From assembly GCA_002633025.1 (NCBI GenBank), contig NMRB01000587.1:259683-323682 (forward strand): a stretch of DNA of 64,000 bases. The letters run 5' to 3'. Shown here one piece after another: positions 61,801 through 64,000 of the stretch. This DNA is from Notospermus geniculatus (Eukaryota; Nemertea; Pilidiophora; Heteronemertea; Lineidae). The position numbers and the translations under genes were made by a program. Within the stretch, counting starts at the first letter, position 1; each line of letters begins with the position of its first letter. The notes below the pieces were generated by a model that saw only the letters and a list, made by a program, of their open reading frames with translations, searched no databases and was not told the origin of the DNA.

Positions 61801-61968
61801 GTAGGCGGGTAGGCCTACATACATGTAGCTAGGCCTACCTGACTTACTTTTATTTTCCGGGTCATTTAAGTACCCTTTGAAGTATGTAACTATGTCATGG
61901 TTTCTTACTTTACCACCATGACTGACTAGAAATTGTTTTACGCGATCTAGATCGAGAATGTTGGCCAT
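19369..61968 (-). CDS. SOWAH: Sosondowah (SOWAH) ankyrin-repeat protein, ten exons over 42.6 kb
   Basis: Seen: ten minus-strand exons with GT-AG borders and matching phases (61968-61848, 60768-60710, 60073-59890, 59635-59544, 59080-58934, 58557-58513, 58217-58116, 45804-45715, 19824-19369; the tenth, between 58116 and 45804, is inferred only). The nine located exons encode about 431 residues. Residues 1-120 start MANILDLDRVKQFLVSHGGK and include FKDCINKL and MIILKKKYRP, the N-terminal winged-helix-like domain of SOWAH proteins. A Ser/Glu-rich linker contains VSVKDRALFLNQM. Then come EDDPALLNM, DPVERGWMVTSAKSDY, TPLHWACKHGQPDVVKLL and GYTPLHMAALHGHEDLIQLL, followed by VNVRDYSGKKPKHYL. The RDYSGKKP motif closing the ankyrin block is typical of SOWAH. 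Known: SOWAH proteins are poorly characterised; Drosophila sosondowah interacts genetically with E(Pc). Vertebrate SOWAHA-D genes are largely single-exon, so this split gene is informative. The missing residues between exons at 58116 and 45804 are discussed in the findings. Confidence 0.9.
22077..22230 (+). mobile_element. tRNA-derived SINE copy
   Basis: GTGGTGGAGCAGTACGTGAG as the A-box region and CAGGTTCGATTCCCGG as the B box, then a non-tRNA tail. Confidence 0.55.
23044..23239. mobile_element. 196-bp foldback element
   Basis: The arms 23044-23102 and 23181-23239 are inverted copies of about 59 bp with a few mismatches, starting ATTGTGACCCGTGACAGC. No clear target duplication was found. 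Confidence 0.75.
25259..25345 (+). mobile_element. SINE head, diverged
   Basis: CAGTTGGTGTAGTGGCAGAG resembles an A box. The B-box region (GGTCCAAATCGTGCC) is decayed. Confidence 0.4.
25761..25880. repeat. Three exact 40-bp tandem units
   Basis: GTTTGTTATGCGAGGCATGT followed by TTGGTGTTCGCGTGAAGATT, three times, with one A/G difference in the third unit. A very young array. Confidence 0.96.
27230..27985. repeat. Tandem duplication, copy 1 (756 bp)
   Basis: Starts GTGAAAAAGTTATCATTTAT and ends ACAACCTGGGCA. The second copy follows directly with scattered substitutions. Confidence 0.93.
27986..28742. repeat. Tandem duplication, copy 2 (757 bp)
   Basis: Head to tail with copy 1 and differing by a modest number of substitutions and small indels. 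A frame of about 110 codons is kept in both, but the differences do not favour silent sites on inspection. Confidence 0.93.
28893..29385. repeat. Minisatellite, unit 21 bp
   Basis: About 22 units of GATGTAGCACAGACCCTGGGT with variants. The unit is a multiple of three and keeps three frames open on the minus strand and one on the plus, none a credible gene. Confidence 0.92.
29845..29935 (-). mobile_element. SINE head, reverse, diverged
   Basis: GGGAATTGAATGCATGACAT and TTTACACTGCACCAATCTGG resemble an inverted B and A box. A GGAGGAAAC tail word follows at 29970. Confidence 0.45.
31487..31705. mobile_element. About 219-bp inverted-repeat element
   Basis: The left end GCCAGTGGCACACCAGGCGA and the right end (inverse of GCCAGCAGCACGCCAGGCGA) continue inward through ATATCGCAAG, about 33 bp in all. 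Inner GGCGAGAAGATC-type words also repeat inverted. Confidence 0.7.
32348..32402. repeat. Perfect 27-bp inverted repeat (one-base loop)
   Basis: Positions 32348-32374 and 32376-32402 are exact reverse complements around a single T. The stem contains GATAGCAATTTTCTCCTGAT. No target duplication was seen. Confidence 0.95.
32856..34208. repeat. Direct duplication left of the 116-base gap
   Basis: Begins CCAGCGGGCCATAAG and runs into the gap. Much of it recurs at 34325-35580 with substitutions and about 100 bases fewer. Confidence 0.9.
34209..34324. other. Assembly gap (116 N)
   Basis: Unsequenced run between two copies of a duplicated segment. Other single N positions are 3631, 20941, 36112, 49475, 53847 and 56677. 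Confidence 0.99.
34325..35580. repeat. Direct duplication right of the 116-base gap
   Basis: Starts CCAGCGGGCCATAAG exactly at the gap edge, matching 32856. It continues through CATCGATTACACCG and TTTTCACATCTGCATATTAT as in the left copy. Confidence 0.9.
35982..36111. repeat. Direct duplication next to an N, copy 1 (130 bp)
   Basis: Contains ACTGCCATCTAGTGGTGAAA and ends at the N at 36112. It is repeated at 36594-36723. Confidence 0.9.
36594..36723. repeat. Direct duplication next to an N, copy 2
   Basis: Matches 35982-36111 with few changes, 612 bases downstream. Confidence 0.9.
37511..37653. mobile_element. CAGGG-type inverted-repeat element, copy A (143 bp)
   Basis: The ends are CTGTGTTTCCGCCAGAGG and the inverse of CTGGCAGAGACCCTG. 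Exact 5-bp target duplications CCTTG flank it (37506-37510, 37654-37658). The inner words GGGTAC and GTACCC face each other. The right end abuts a SINE. Confidence 0.75.
37663..37810 (+). mobile_element. tRNA-derived SINE, best-preserved copy
   Basis: An A-box-like TGGCGCAGTGG and a B box GGTTCGATTCC 50 bases later, then a body with CATGTGATAGAGAGGGTGAC and GGTTTCCTCC. It is the reference for the other copies. Confidence 0.75.
37913..38238. mobile_element. CAGGG-type inverted-repeat element, copy B (326 bp)
   Basis: The ends are CAGGGCTTCCGCCAG and CTGGCAGAAACCCTG, with GCATG duplications on both sides (37908-37912, 38239-38243). The core alternates A-runs and T-runs, and the flanking inner words are GAGGGTAC and GTACCCTG. 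Confidence 0.8.
38712..38739. repeat. Perfect 28-bp palindrome
   Basis: CAAAAATTCATAAG and its complement meet at AAGCTT. Related words (AAAAATTCATAAGCTTG, CCTTATAAATTTTTG) occur again at 38815-38890 in both orientations. Confidence 0.9.
39790..39990. repeat. Diverged tandem repeat, unit about 58 bp
   Basis: Four copies marked by CTTAAAGGGAA or CTTAAAGGTACC followed by CATTG and CAACGGGCCT-like words. Confidence 0.7.
40027..40336. mobile_element. Inverted-repeat element, copy 1 of 2
   Basis: The left end is GGCGCTGCGAGCGATGTGAC and the right end is its near-inverse. The inside shares long stretches with 42145-42450, such as TAACGTTATTTCCATTTATT and TTACATCATCGTGTAGCAG. Confidence 0.75.
41215..41325 (-). 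mobile_element. tRNA-derived SINE, reverse copy
   Basis: GGGAGGAAACCGCAGTCCCG (tail), GGTTGAACCCATGACCTCAT (B box) and CTCCACTACACCACCTGG (A box). Confidence 0.6.
42145..42450. mobile_element. Inverted-repeat element, copy 2 of 2
   Basis: Same family as 40027-40336. The right end GGTCACATCGCTCGCAGCGC is intact, while the left end is diverged (GGCGTCGCTGCCAGCG). Confidence 0.75.
43405..43540. repeat. Minisatellite, unit 23 bp
   Basis: Five to six copies of TGCCTGTCTGGAGAGTTGTC plus CAG. A minus-strand frame repeats every 69 bases. Confidence 0.9.
43630..43695 (-). mobile_element. SINE head, reverse fragment
   Basis: CGGTGACAGGCACTGATTAT and GCACTACACCACTCTGACAG match the inverted head of the family. 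Confidence 0.55.
45564..45660. mobile_element. 97-bp foldback element with 9-bp target duplication
   Basis: The arms 45563-45609 and 45614-45660 pair over 47 bases with three mismatches and a 4-base loop. CTCCAACTC occurs directly on both sides (45555-45563, 45661-45669). It is a miniature element of probable Mutator type. Confidence 0.75.
45715..45804 (-). CDS. SOWAH: SOWAH exon 8, ankyrin repeat
   Basis: Ninety bases in phase 0 at both ends (CTCTTTCAG|ACT, TCG|GTGAGT). It encodes the ankyrin helix pair TPLHWACKHGQPDVVKLL and the linker KYKAPVNSRS. An inverted-repeat element with a 9-bp duplication lies 55 bases past its donor. Confidence 0.9.
47723..48067 (-). CDS. Weak open frame inside SOWAH intron
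   Basis: A 114-codon frame with an acidic middle (SDGDLTDFEKKVLDDEFPSL) and a Trp-rich hydrophobic end (ISWNMAFMFDWQNMAVALIL). No family was recognised, and no clear promoter or splice context was seen. It may be chance; at this length in 64 kb that is possible. Confidence 0.15.
   Translation of the reverse strand: MIALLRCCWPCANLYLNEHDFIGVHVGFHSAQHHQHQIDNDCKKVVFSDGDLTDFEKKVLDDEFPSLFKYNLIWEFRLMTSTISWNMAFMFDWQNMAVALILLLWFVDHLGNIT
48236..48400 (+). mobile_element. tRNA-derived SINE copy
   Basis: AAGTGGTGTAGTGCTTTGG with B box GGTTCGATTCCC. The tail contains GGGAAAATAAAGCAGGAGAA. Confidence 0.55.
51310..51500 (-). mobile_element. tRNA-derived SINE, reverse copy
   Basis: TGATCGAACTCAGAACCCCC is an inverted B box, and CCACTAGGCCACTCTGACAG the inverted head. 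CTTCATGTGATACAGAAGG belongs to the body. Confidence 0.65.
52985..53115 (+). mobile_element. tRNA-derived SINE copy
   Basis: AGGATGGTGTAGTGGAAACACTG, B box AGTTCAATTCCCC, then CATGTGATTGAGATGACTCT as in the reference copy. Confidence 0.65.
53867..54270. mobile_element. About 404-bp element with CTTTGGTTTACGGG ends
   Basis: CTTTGGTTTACGGG at 53867-53880 is mirrored by CCCGTAAACCAAAG at 54257-54270. The inside repeats a motif around TTTATTTCCGCCGA four times with A-rich spacers. Confidence 0.65.
55776..55963 (+). CDS. Candidate first exon or open frame, unknown product
   Basis: The ATG lies in a good context (AAAATGGCG). It opens a Lys-rich N-terminus (MAAIKRKAKLVHFFKKSNKK), then IFSPKNIPGDGGISSYG and EEIKLLGEHFGVQ. 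A possible donor GAG|GTAGAC at 55963 would end it in phase 1. Regular codon use and the start context suggest real or recently real coding sequence. The style resembles the N-termini of transposon-derived zinc-finger/hAT-dimerisation proteins, but no zinc-binding motif is visible, so this is a guess. It sits inside a SOWAH intron on the opposite strand. Confidence 0.35.
56188..56676. repeat. Direct duplication flanking an N, copy 1
   Basis: Practically identical to 57054-57542. It contains a reverse SINE and ends against the N at 56677. Confidence 0.93.
56228..56308 (-). mobile_element. SINE head, reverse copy
   Basis: GGGAATTGAACCCATGACCT (B box) and CCACTGCACCACTCTGAGAG (A box). Repeated identically at 57094-57174 because of the local duplication. 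Confidence 0.65.
56690..57053 (+). repeat. Second copy of the GCCACCT/AGCTCACC repeat
   Basis: It matches 17960-18330 closely, including the GACGACGACGGACGACGGAC run and the AGCTCACCCCAGTGAGCT hairpin. It is bounded on both sides by duplicated sequence. Confidence 0.85.
57054..57542. repeat. Direct duplication flanking an N, copy 2
   Basis: The match to 56188-56676 begins ATGGACTCATGG and ends AAAAGAGAAAAGGA. The two copies enclose the 56690-57053 repeat. Confidence 0.93.
57094..57174 (-). mobile_element. SINE head, reverse copy (duplicate)
   Basis: Identical to 56228-56308, part of the duplicated block. Confidence 0.65.
57625..58080 (+). mobile_element. SINE split by CAGGG-type element C
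   Basis: The head 57625-57721 (GTTCAATTCCCAGTCAGACC, GAAAGAGAGGCTGACTCTCT) and tail 58036-58080 (GTAGGTTTCCTCC) are the same SINE type as 37663-37810, separated by the 314-bp element. Confidence 0.75.
57722..58035. mobile_element. CAGGG-type inverted-repeat element, copy C (314 bp)
   Basis: The ends are CAGGGTTTCCGCCAG and CTGGTGGAAACCCTG, with CTTTG duplications (57717-57721, 58036-58040). The inner word is CATCCCCAA with its partner near the other end, around A/T homopolymer runs. It interrupts a SINE. Confidence 0.82.
58116..58217 (-). CDS. SOWAH: SOWAH exon 7, start of ankyrin region
   Basis: 102 bases in phase 0 at both ends (TCTTTCAG|ACT, AAG|GTGAGA). DPVERGWMVTSAKSDYQAM matches the DPLEHEWMLSAAEG region that opens the ankyrin block of SOWAH proteins. 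It ends at LASKK, where relatives continue with DFITGF. Confidence 0.9.
58513..58557 (-). CDS. SOWAH: SOWAH exon 6 (45 bases)
   Basis: A 15-codon exon, TTCTTACAG|ACA to ATG|GTAAGT, in phase 0 at both ends. It reads TTSLHSEDDPALLNM. It is too short for ORF-based gene finding but both splice sites are strong and the phase fits. Confidence 0.8.
58934..59080 (-). CDS. SOWAH: SOWAH exon 5 (linker)
   Basis: 147 bases in phase 0 at both ends (TTCTCCAG|GTG, AAG|GTAGGC). It encodes SPIVSVKDRALFLNQM, similar to the VKDRAQ-N-RM stretch in vertebrate SOWAH linkers, followed by a five-Glu run and a basic end. Confidence 0.83.
59300..59452 (-). mobile_element. tRNA-derived SINE, reverse copy
   Basis: CCACTGCACCACTCTGACAG is the inverted head and CTCTCTATCACATGAAGAAT the body. 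It sits in SOWAH intron 4. Confidence 0.65.
59544..59635 (-). CDS. SOWAH: SOWAH exon 4 (linker)
   Basis: Ninety-two bases. The acceptor TATTGCAG|GT completes the Gly codon left by exon 3, and the donor AGT|GTAAGT is in phase 0. The product is Ser-rich, with the phrase SRESS occurring twice. Its support is the phase fit on both sides rather than homology. Confidence 0.78.
59722..59845 (-). mobile_element. SINE fragment, reverse
   Basis: GACCTCAGAGGTGACAGGCA and CCACACTACACCGTTCTGGC are the inverted head. It lies just past the donor of SOWAH exon 3. Confidence 0.55.
59890..60073 (-). CDS. SOWAH: SOWAH exon 3
   Basis: 184 bases, acceptor TCAATTACAG|AAT and donor ACAG|GTTGGG in phase 1. It begins NGEKMIILKKKYRP, the last beta strand of the N-terminal domain, then becomes a polar linker rich in Glu, Asn and Ser. 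The reverse-orientation SINE fragment at 59722-59845 lies just past its donor. Confidence 0.88.
60255..60551. mobile_element. CAGGG-type inverted-repeat element, copy D (297 bp)
   Basis: The ends are CAAGGTTTCTGCCAG and CTGGCAGAAACACTG, with GCATC duplications (60250-60254, 60552-60556). G-rich and C-rich arms (GGAGGGGGG, CATCCCCCC) surround A/T runs. It lies in SOWAH intron 2. Confidence 0.8.
60710..60768 (-). CDS. SOWAH: SOWAH exon 2
   Basis: Fifty-nine bases, entering in phase 1 and leaving in phase 0 (TTTTCAG|AT ... GAG|GTGAGT). It encodes VNRETFKDCINKLASVKSE, which corresponds to the RDRFKQFVNN segment of human SOWAH proteins. Confidence 0.88.
60769..61847 (-). other. SOWAH intron 1
   Basis: It contains a 687-bp inverted-repeat transposon (60912-61598) and a C-run near 61772. 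The 3' end is rich in AGGCCTA words. No other coding signal was seen. Confidence 0.75.
60912..61598. mobile_element. 687-bp inverted-repeat transposon with 9-bp target duplication
   Basis: Terminal inverted repeats of about 54 bp (60912-60966 and 61544-61598) are made of short TGCGTCCA-type subrepeats. The 9-bp duplication TATCCTGGC flanks it at 60903-60911 and 61599-61607. A second inner inverted pair, ATTCATCGTATCCATGACGT, spans about 60968-61160. It has no coding capacity. The 9-bp duplication suggests the Mutator superfamily. Confidence 0.8.
61848..61968 (-). CDS. SOWAH: SOWAH exon 1, start codon
   Basis: The ATG at 61968-61966 is followed by GCC (ATGG context) and gives 40 codons plus one base. 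The residues LVSHGGKVRNHDIVTYFKGY match the SOWAH start, where human paralogues also have HGGKVRN. The donor is A|GTAAGT, in phase 1. An upstream in-frame methionine is not needed. Confidence 0.9.
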
Positions 61969-62203
61969 AATAGTGCTTTTATCGCTTCATTTTCTTGGGA
62001 AAATCCACAACAAAGTTTTTCTAAACCCGGAAATACTATGTCGCCATCTAGCGGTCGTAAATGAAACGAAAAAGACATCCGGTATTCTTAATGCAGTTAT
62101 TCGGCATTCTTCAGTCTCATTCTACTGTTTTGACTGCAGGGTTGTGACATTGCTGCGCCCTCTGTCTTCGCGCGCACGAACAACAGGGGTTGTTCGTGCG
62201 CGA
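61969..62203 (-). promoter_or_regulatory. Probable SOWAH promoter / 5' UTR
   Basis: The sequence immediately upstream of the start codon contains two ETS-type CCGGAA/CCGGTA cores (near 62027 and 62089) and a CGCCATCTAGCGG word near 62043, with no convincing TATA box. A GC-rich 14-bp hairpin sits at its distal end. Assignment is by position only. Confidence 0.3.
62171..62202. repeat. GC-rich hairpin upstream of SOWAH
   Basis: Arms CGCGCACGAACAAC (62171-62184) and its exact complement (62189-62202) are separated by AGGG. It lies about 200 bases upstream of the SOWAH start codon. Confidence 0.9.
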
Positions 62204-62714
62204 ATTCGGTTTTTGATGGAAATTGTGTAAGGTGATAGTGACATTTGATCACTATTTTCAAAAAAATTAGGGAAAGAATATTTTTCTTTTGTAAGAAAAA
62301 AAGAATGCATGACTGTAACTCCTAGAGCCGGGAGAGCTGTAGGCTCTACGCGATTCAATAAATATGTTTAAAAAAAACAAAAAAAAACAACAGGGGTGTG
62401 GCCTCGGTGGTTGTTTCAGAGGCCCATGAAAATCTTCATTTTACCGTGGTAATTCTGAACGGTCAAGGACAGTTTACCATGGTAAAATGGAGAATATTTA
62501 TATAAGGGGCAAGAAGCAGAGTCTTCCAGTTGTTGTATTTTTTTGTTATTCGCGGACATGTGCGTGAAAAATGCCCCTCCAACTGTGGACCCAGCGGCAA
62601 CTGGGGACGTCAGGCCTTGCAGCAAGTGTGCGTCCAAGGAGTTTTGTTTCTTGGTAATGATCTAGCCACGGAGGTAACATAAGAAGTAAGGTACTTTCAG
62701 TGGTCAAACGATAT

Positions 62715-62720
62715 TTTAAT
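62715..62720 (-). promoter_or_regulatory. Candidate poly(A) signal of the zinc transporter
   Basis: ATTAAA on the minus strand, about 290 bases past the stop codon. TATAAA variants also occur near 62842 and 62497. No cleavage site can be proven from sequence. Confidence 0.3.
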
Positions 62721-63009
62721 CAGAATATTTAGTATTATGAGAGCGCATGTTCACTAAGACCAAATTTAAACATACAATCAGCAAAGGTATCTAGGCTACA
62801 GATCGCGCTAAGTCAGTGTGGTCACAGCGAAAAAGTTGATTTTTATACATGTACCGTACAAAAAACGAAGCCCATATATGTGGAGTATTTAGCTCATTTG
62901 GACGAACGCTGTTGTGAAATTCCGCATTGCCAAGCGAGTCAGGTCAATCAGTTTTGACGGCGGACGCCGGGATGTCGTTTTCGGTGTGAGAAGCAGACGA
63001 CAGCGTCCA

Positions 63010-63138
63010 TCATGTCGGTGATCTCTCGCCGCCGCAGAGATAGCAACATTTGCTTCTGCCGCAGGCCGGACCACAGTCTATTGCACATGCATGAGCCGTC
63101 GATTCGGTAACCAGTTCTTCACTGCTCCCAGGCGGCGT
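63010..63138 (-). CDS. slc30a1: slc30a1-like terminal coding exon, Cys-rich tail
   Basis: The acceptor CTTTTTAG|ACG opens 42 codons plus TGA. After an acidic/Thr-rich start it reads CAIDCGPACGRSKCCYLCGG, seven Cys in about 18 residues. Vertebrate ZnT1 has a comparable Cys cluster after the cytosolic domain but a longer tail beyond it, so this protein ends early by comparison. Confidence 0.78.
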   Translation of the reverse strand, partial: TPPGSSEELVTESTAHACAIDCGPACGRSKCCYLCGGERSPT

Positions 63139-64000
63139 CTAAAAAGAAAAAGGGAGAAAAATGAAAAAAAAGTACCTGTTATCTTCCTGTGGTGTGCTTT
63201 TCGCGTTTTATGAATATAGCGTCGTGCACCCTACACAGACTTCACGACTTCAGGAGCATGAAGGCTAAGGCAAGGTTCATTGGCACACGGATCCGATCCG
63301 TTTTCAGTCCGTTTGCTCGTAGTTTTCCGGATACGACAACGCTGAAGTCCATTTGATGGATTTTTGACGGACCTGAAACGGACCAATTCCGTGTGCCACG
63401 CAGAATGCGGAATGCGGATTGCGGAAGCGGAAAATACAGCATATCGCTTCCGCCGGGGATTCCGCGTCCCTATACCGCATTCCGGATCTGGTAAACGCAG
63501 CTTAACGCCGAACTCACCACATCAATTTCTGGCTGCACGGTCACAGAATTAACGCCCTCTTTCATAAGAAACTCTCTGACGTCATCAGCCACTCGGACGA
63601 AATCCTCCAATCGTTTCAGCTTGACGTGAACGGTGGCGACAAAGTGTCCACCGGTCAACTGCCACAAGTGGAACTCATGGAGATTGTCAATGCCTGGCAC
63701 CTGAAACGAAAGGGCGCTGTATATGCTGACCTCTGACCCTACATAATTTGCATATTCTAATGGTGGACAAACATGGACTCAGACGACACCCAACACGAAA
63801 AGAGAATGGCATTTCCCGGCGTCGGACTCGAGCTGCGTCTTCATATCATCAGAAATATGTTTAATGGTGCCATTGATTATAGTTTCATGCACAACTGATT
63901 ACTACACCAAAATATCGGCAATAATACATCTATTTTCCTACCGATTTCTTCAATTTTCCCGCCAATTCCTCAACCGCAATGTGGCCCGGGGCGGCCTGCA
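63010..64000 (-). CDS. slc30a1: Zinc transporter, SLC30A1/A10 (ZnT1-like), 3' end of gene (three exons visible)
   Basis: Known of the family: ZnT1/ZnT10 cation-diffusion-facilitator proteins move Zn2+ (ZnT10 also Mn2+) out of the cytosol. Six membrane helices are followed by a cytosolic alpha-beta domain that dimerises. Seen here: three exons joined in phase 0 (64000-63942, 63700-63518, 63138-63010). They read QAAPGHIAVEELAGKL, then VPGIDNLHEFHLWQLTGG, then EGVNSVTVQPEID. This is the canonical order of the SLC30 C-terminal domain, including the HxWQLTGG core. The last exon adds a short tail with CAIDC, CGRSKCC and YLCGG, resembling the Cys-rich segment after the domain in vertebrate ZnT1, and ends in TGA at 63012-63010. 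The membrane helices and His/Asp metal sites lie upstream, outside the window. The assignment to ZnT1 rather than ZnT10 rests on the Cys-rich tail and is an inference. The SOWAH gene starts about 1 kb downstream on the same strand. Confidence 0.88.
63518..63700 (-). CDS. slc30a1: slc30a1-like exon, core of cytosolic domain
   Basis: This is a 183-base exon of 61 whole codons. The acceptor is CGTTTCAG|GTG and the donor is GTG|GTGAGT. It holds the diagnostic LHEFHLWQLTGGHFVATVHV stretch and the ending VTVQPEID, so the frame is certain. Confidence 0.9.
63942..64000 (-). CDS. slc30a1: slc30a1-like exon (partial, cut by window end)
   Basis: Fifty-nine bases are visible and the 5' end is outside the window. 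The reading frame gives APGHIAVEELAGKLKKS, the stretch that precedes VPGI in SLC30 cytosolic domains. The donor is TCG|GTAGGA, in phase 0. Confidence 0.82.

Noticed and set aside
62340-62392. Retrogene tail (AATAAA followed by A-rich sequence)
   Set aside because: CAATAAATATGTTTAAAAAAAAC is suggestive, but no coding sequence or target duplication could be attached to it.

Overview
The window is eukaryotic nuclear DNA. It has phased GT-AG introns, sparse exons in long introns, tRNA-derived SINEs, many short terminal-inverted-repeat elements and runs of N from assembly. The style suggests a marine invertebrate: abundant GTAGGCCTAC and ACATGTACATGT words, SINE tails carrying GGAGGAAACC, and a dispersed repeat ending in an AGCTCACC/GGTGAGCT hairpin. 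I cannot name the species or confidently choose a phylum.

Two genes are recognised, both on the minus strand and head to tail at the right end. The first (63010-64000, continuing beyond the window) is the 3' end of a ZnT1/ZnT10-type zinc transporter of the SLC30 family. Its last three visible exons encode the end of the cytosolic domain and a Cys-rich tail. The second begins about 1 kb downstream at 61968 and runs about 42.6 kb to a stop at 19369. It is a sosondowah (SOWAH) ankyrin-repeat gene, rebuilt here from ten exons whose splice phases all agree. An N-terminal winged-helix-like domain is spread over exons 1-3, a low-complexity linker over exons 4-6, and ankyrin repeats over exons 7-10. 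About six residues (the DF-[IV]-T-G-[FY] stretch) expected between exons 7 and 8 were not found.

A third, unidentified minus-strand gene is represented at the left end by three phase-compatible exons (11441-11406, 10051-9876, 6205-6144). They encode a Ser/Lys/Arg-rich segment. One further isolated candidate exon (16587-16517) and two stand-alone open frames (55776-55963 plus, 47723-48067 minus) are weaker.

Most remaining sequence is intronic or intergenic and full of repeats. These include tandem repeats with units of 21, 23, 30-36, 34, 40, 48-50, about 58, about 86 and about 145 bp. There is also a 756-bp tandem duplication, and three direct duplications that each flank an N and look like assembly joins. 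The most distinctive signal is a family of four short elements (37511, 37913, 57722, 60255). Each has ends of the form CAGGGTTTCCGCCAG, a core of A-runs and T-runs, and an exact 5-bp target-site duplication. One copy splits a SINE. Two other elements, one in SOWAH intron 1 and one beside exon 8, have 9-bp target-site duplications of Mutator type.
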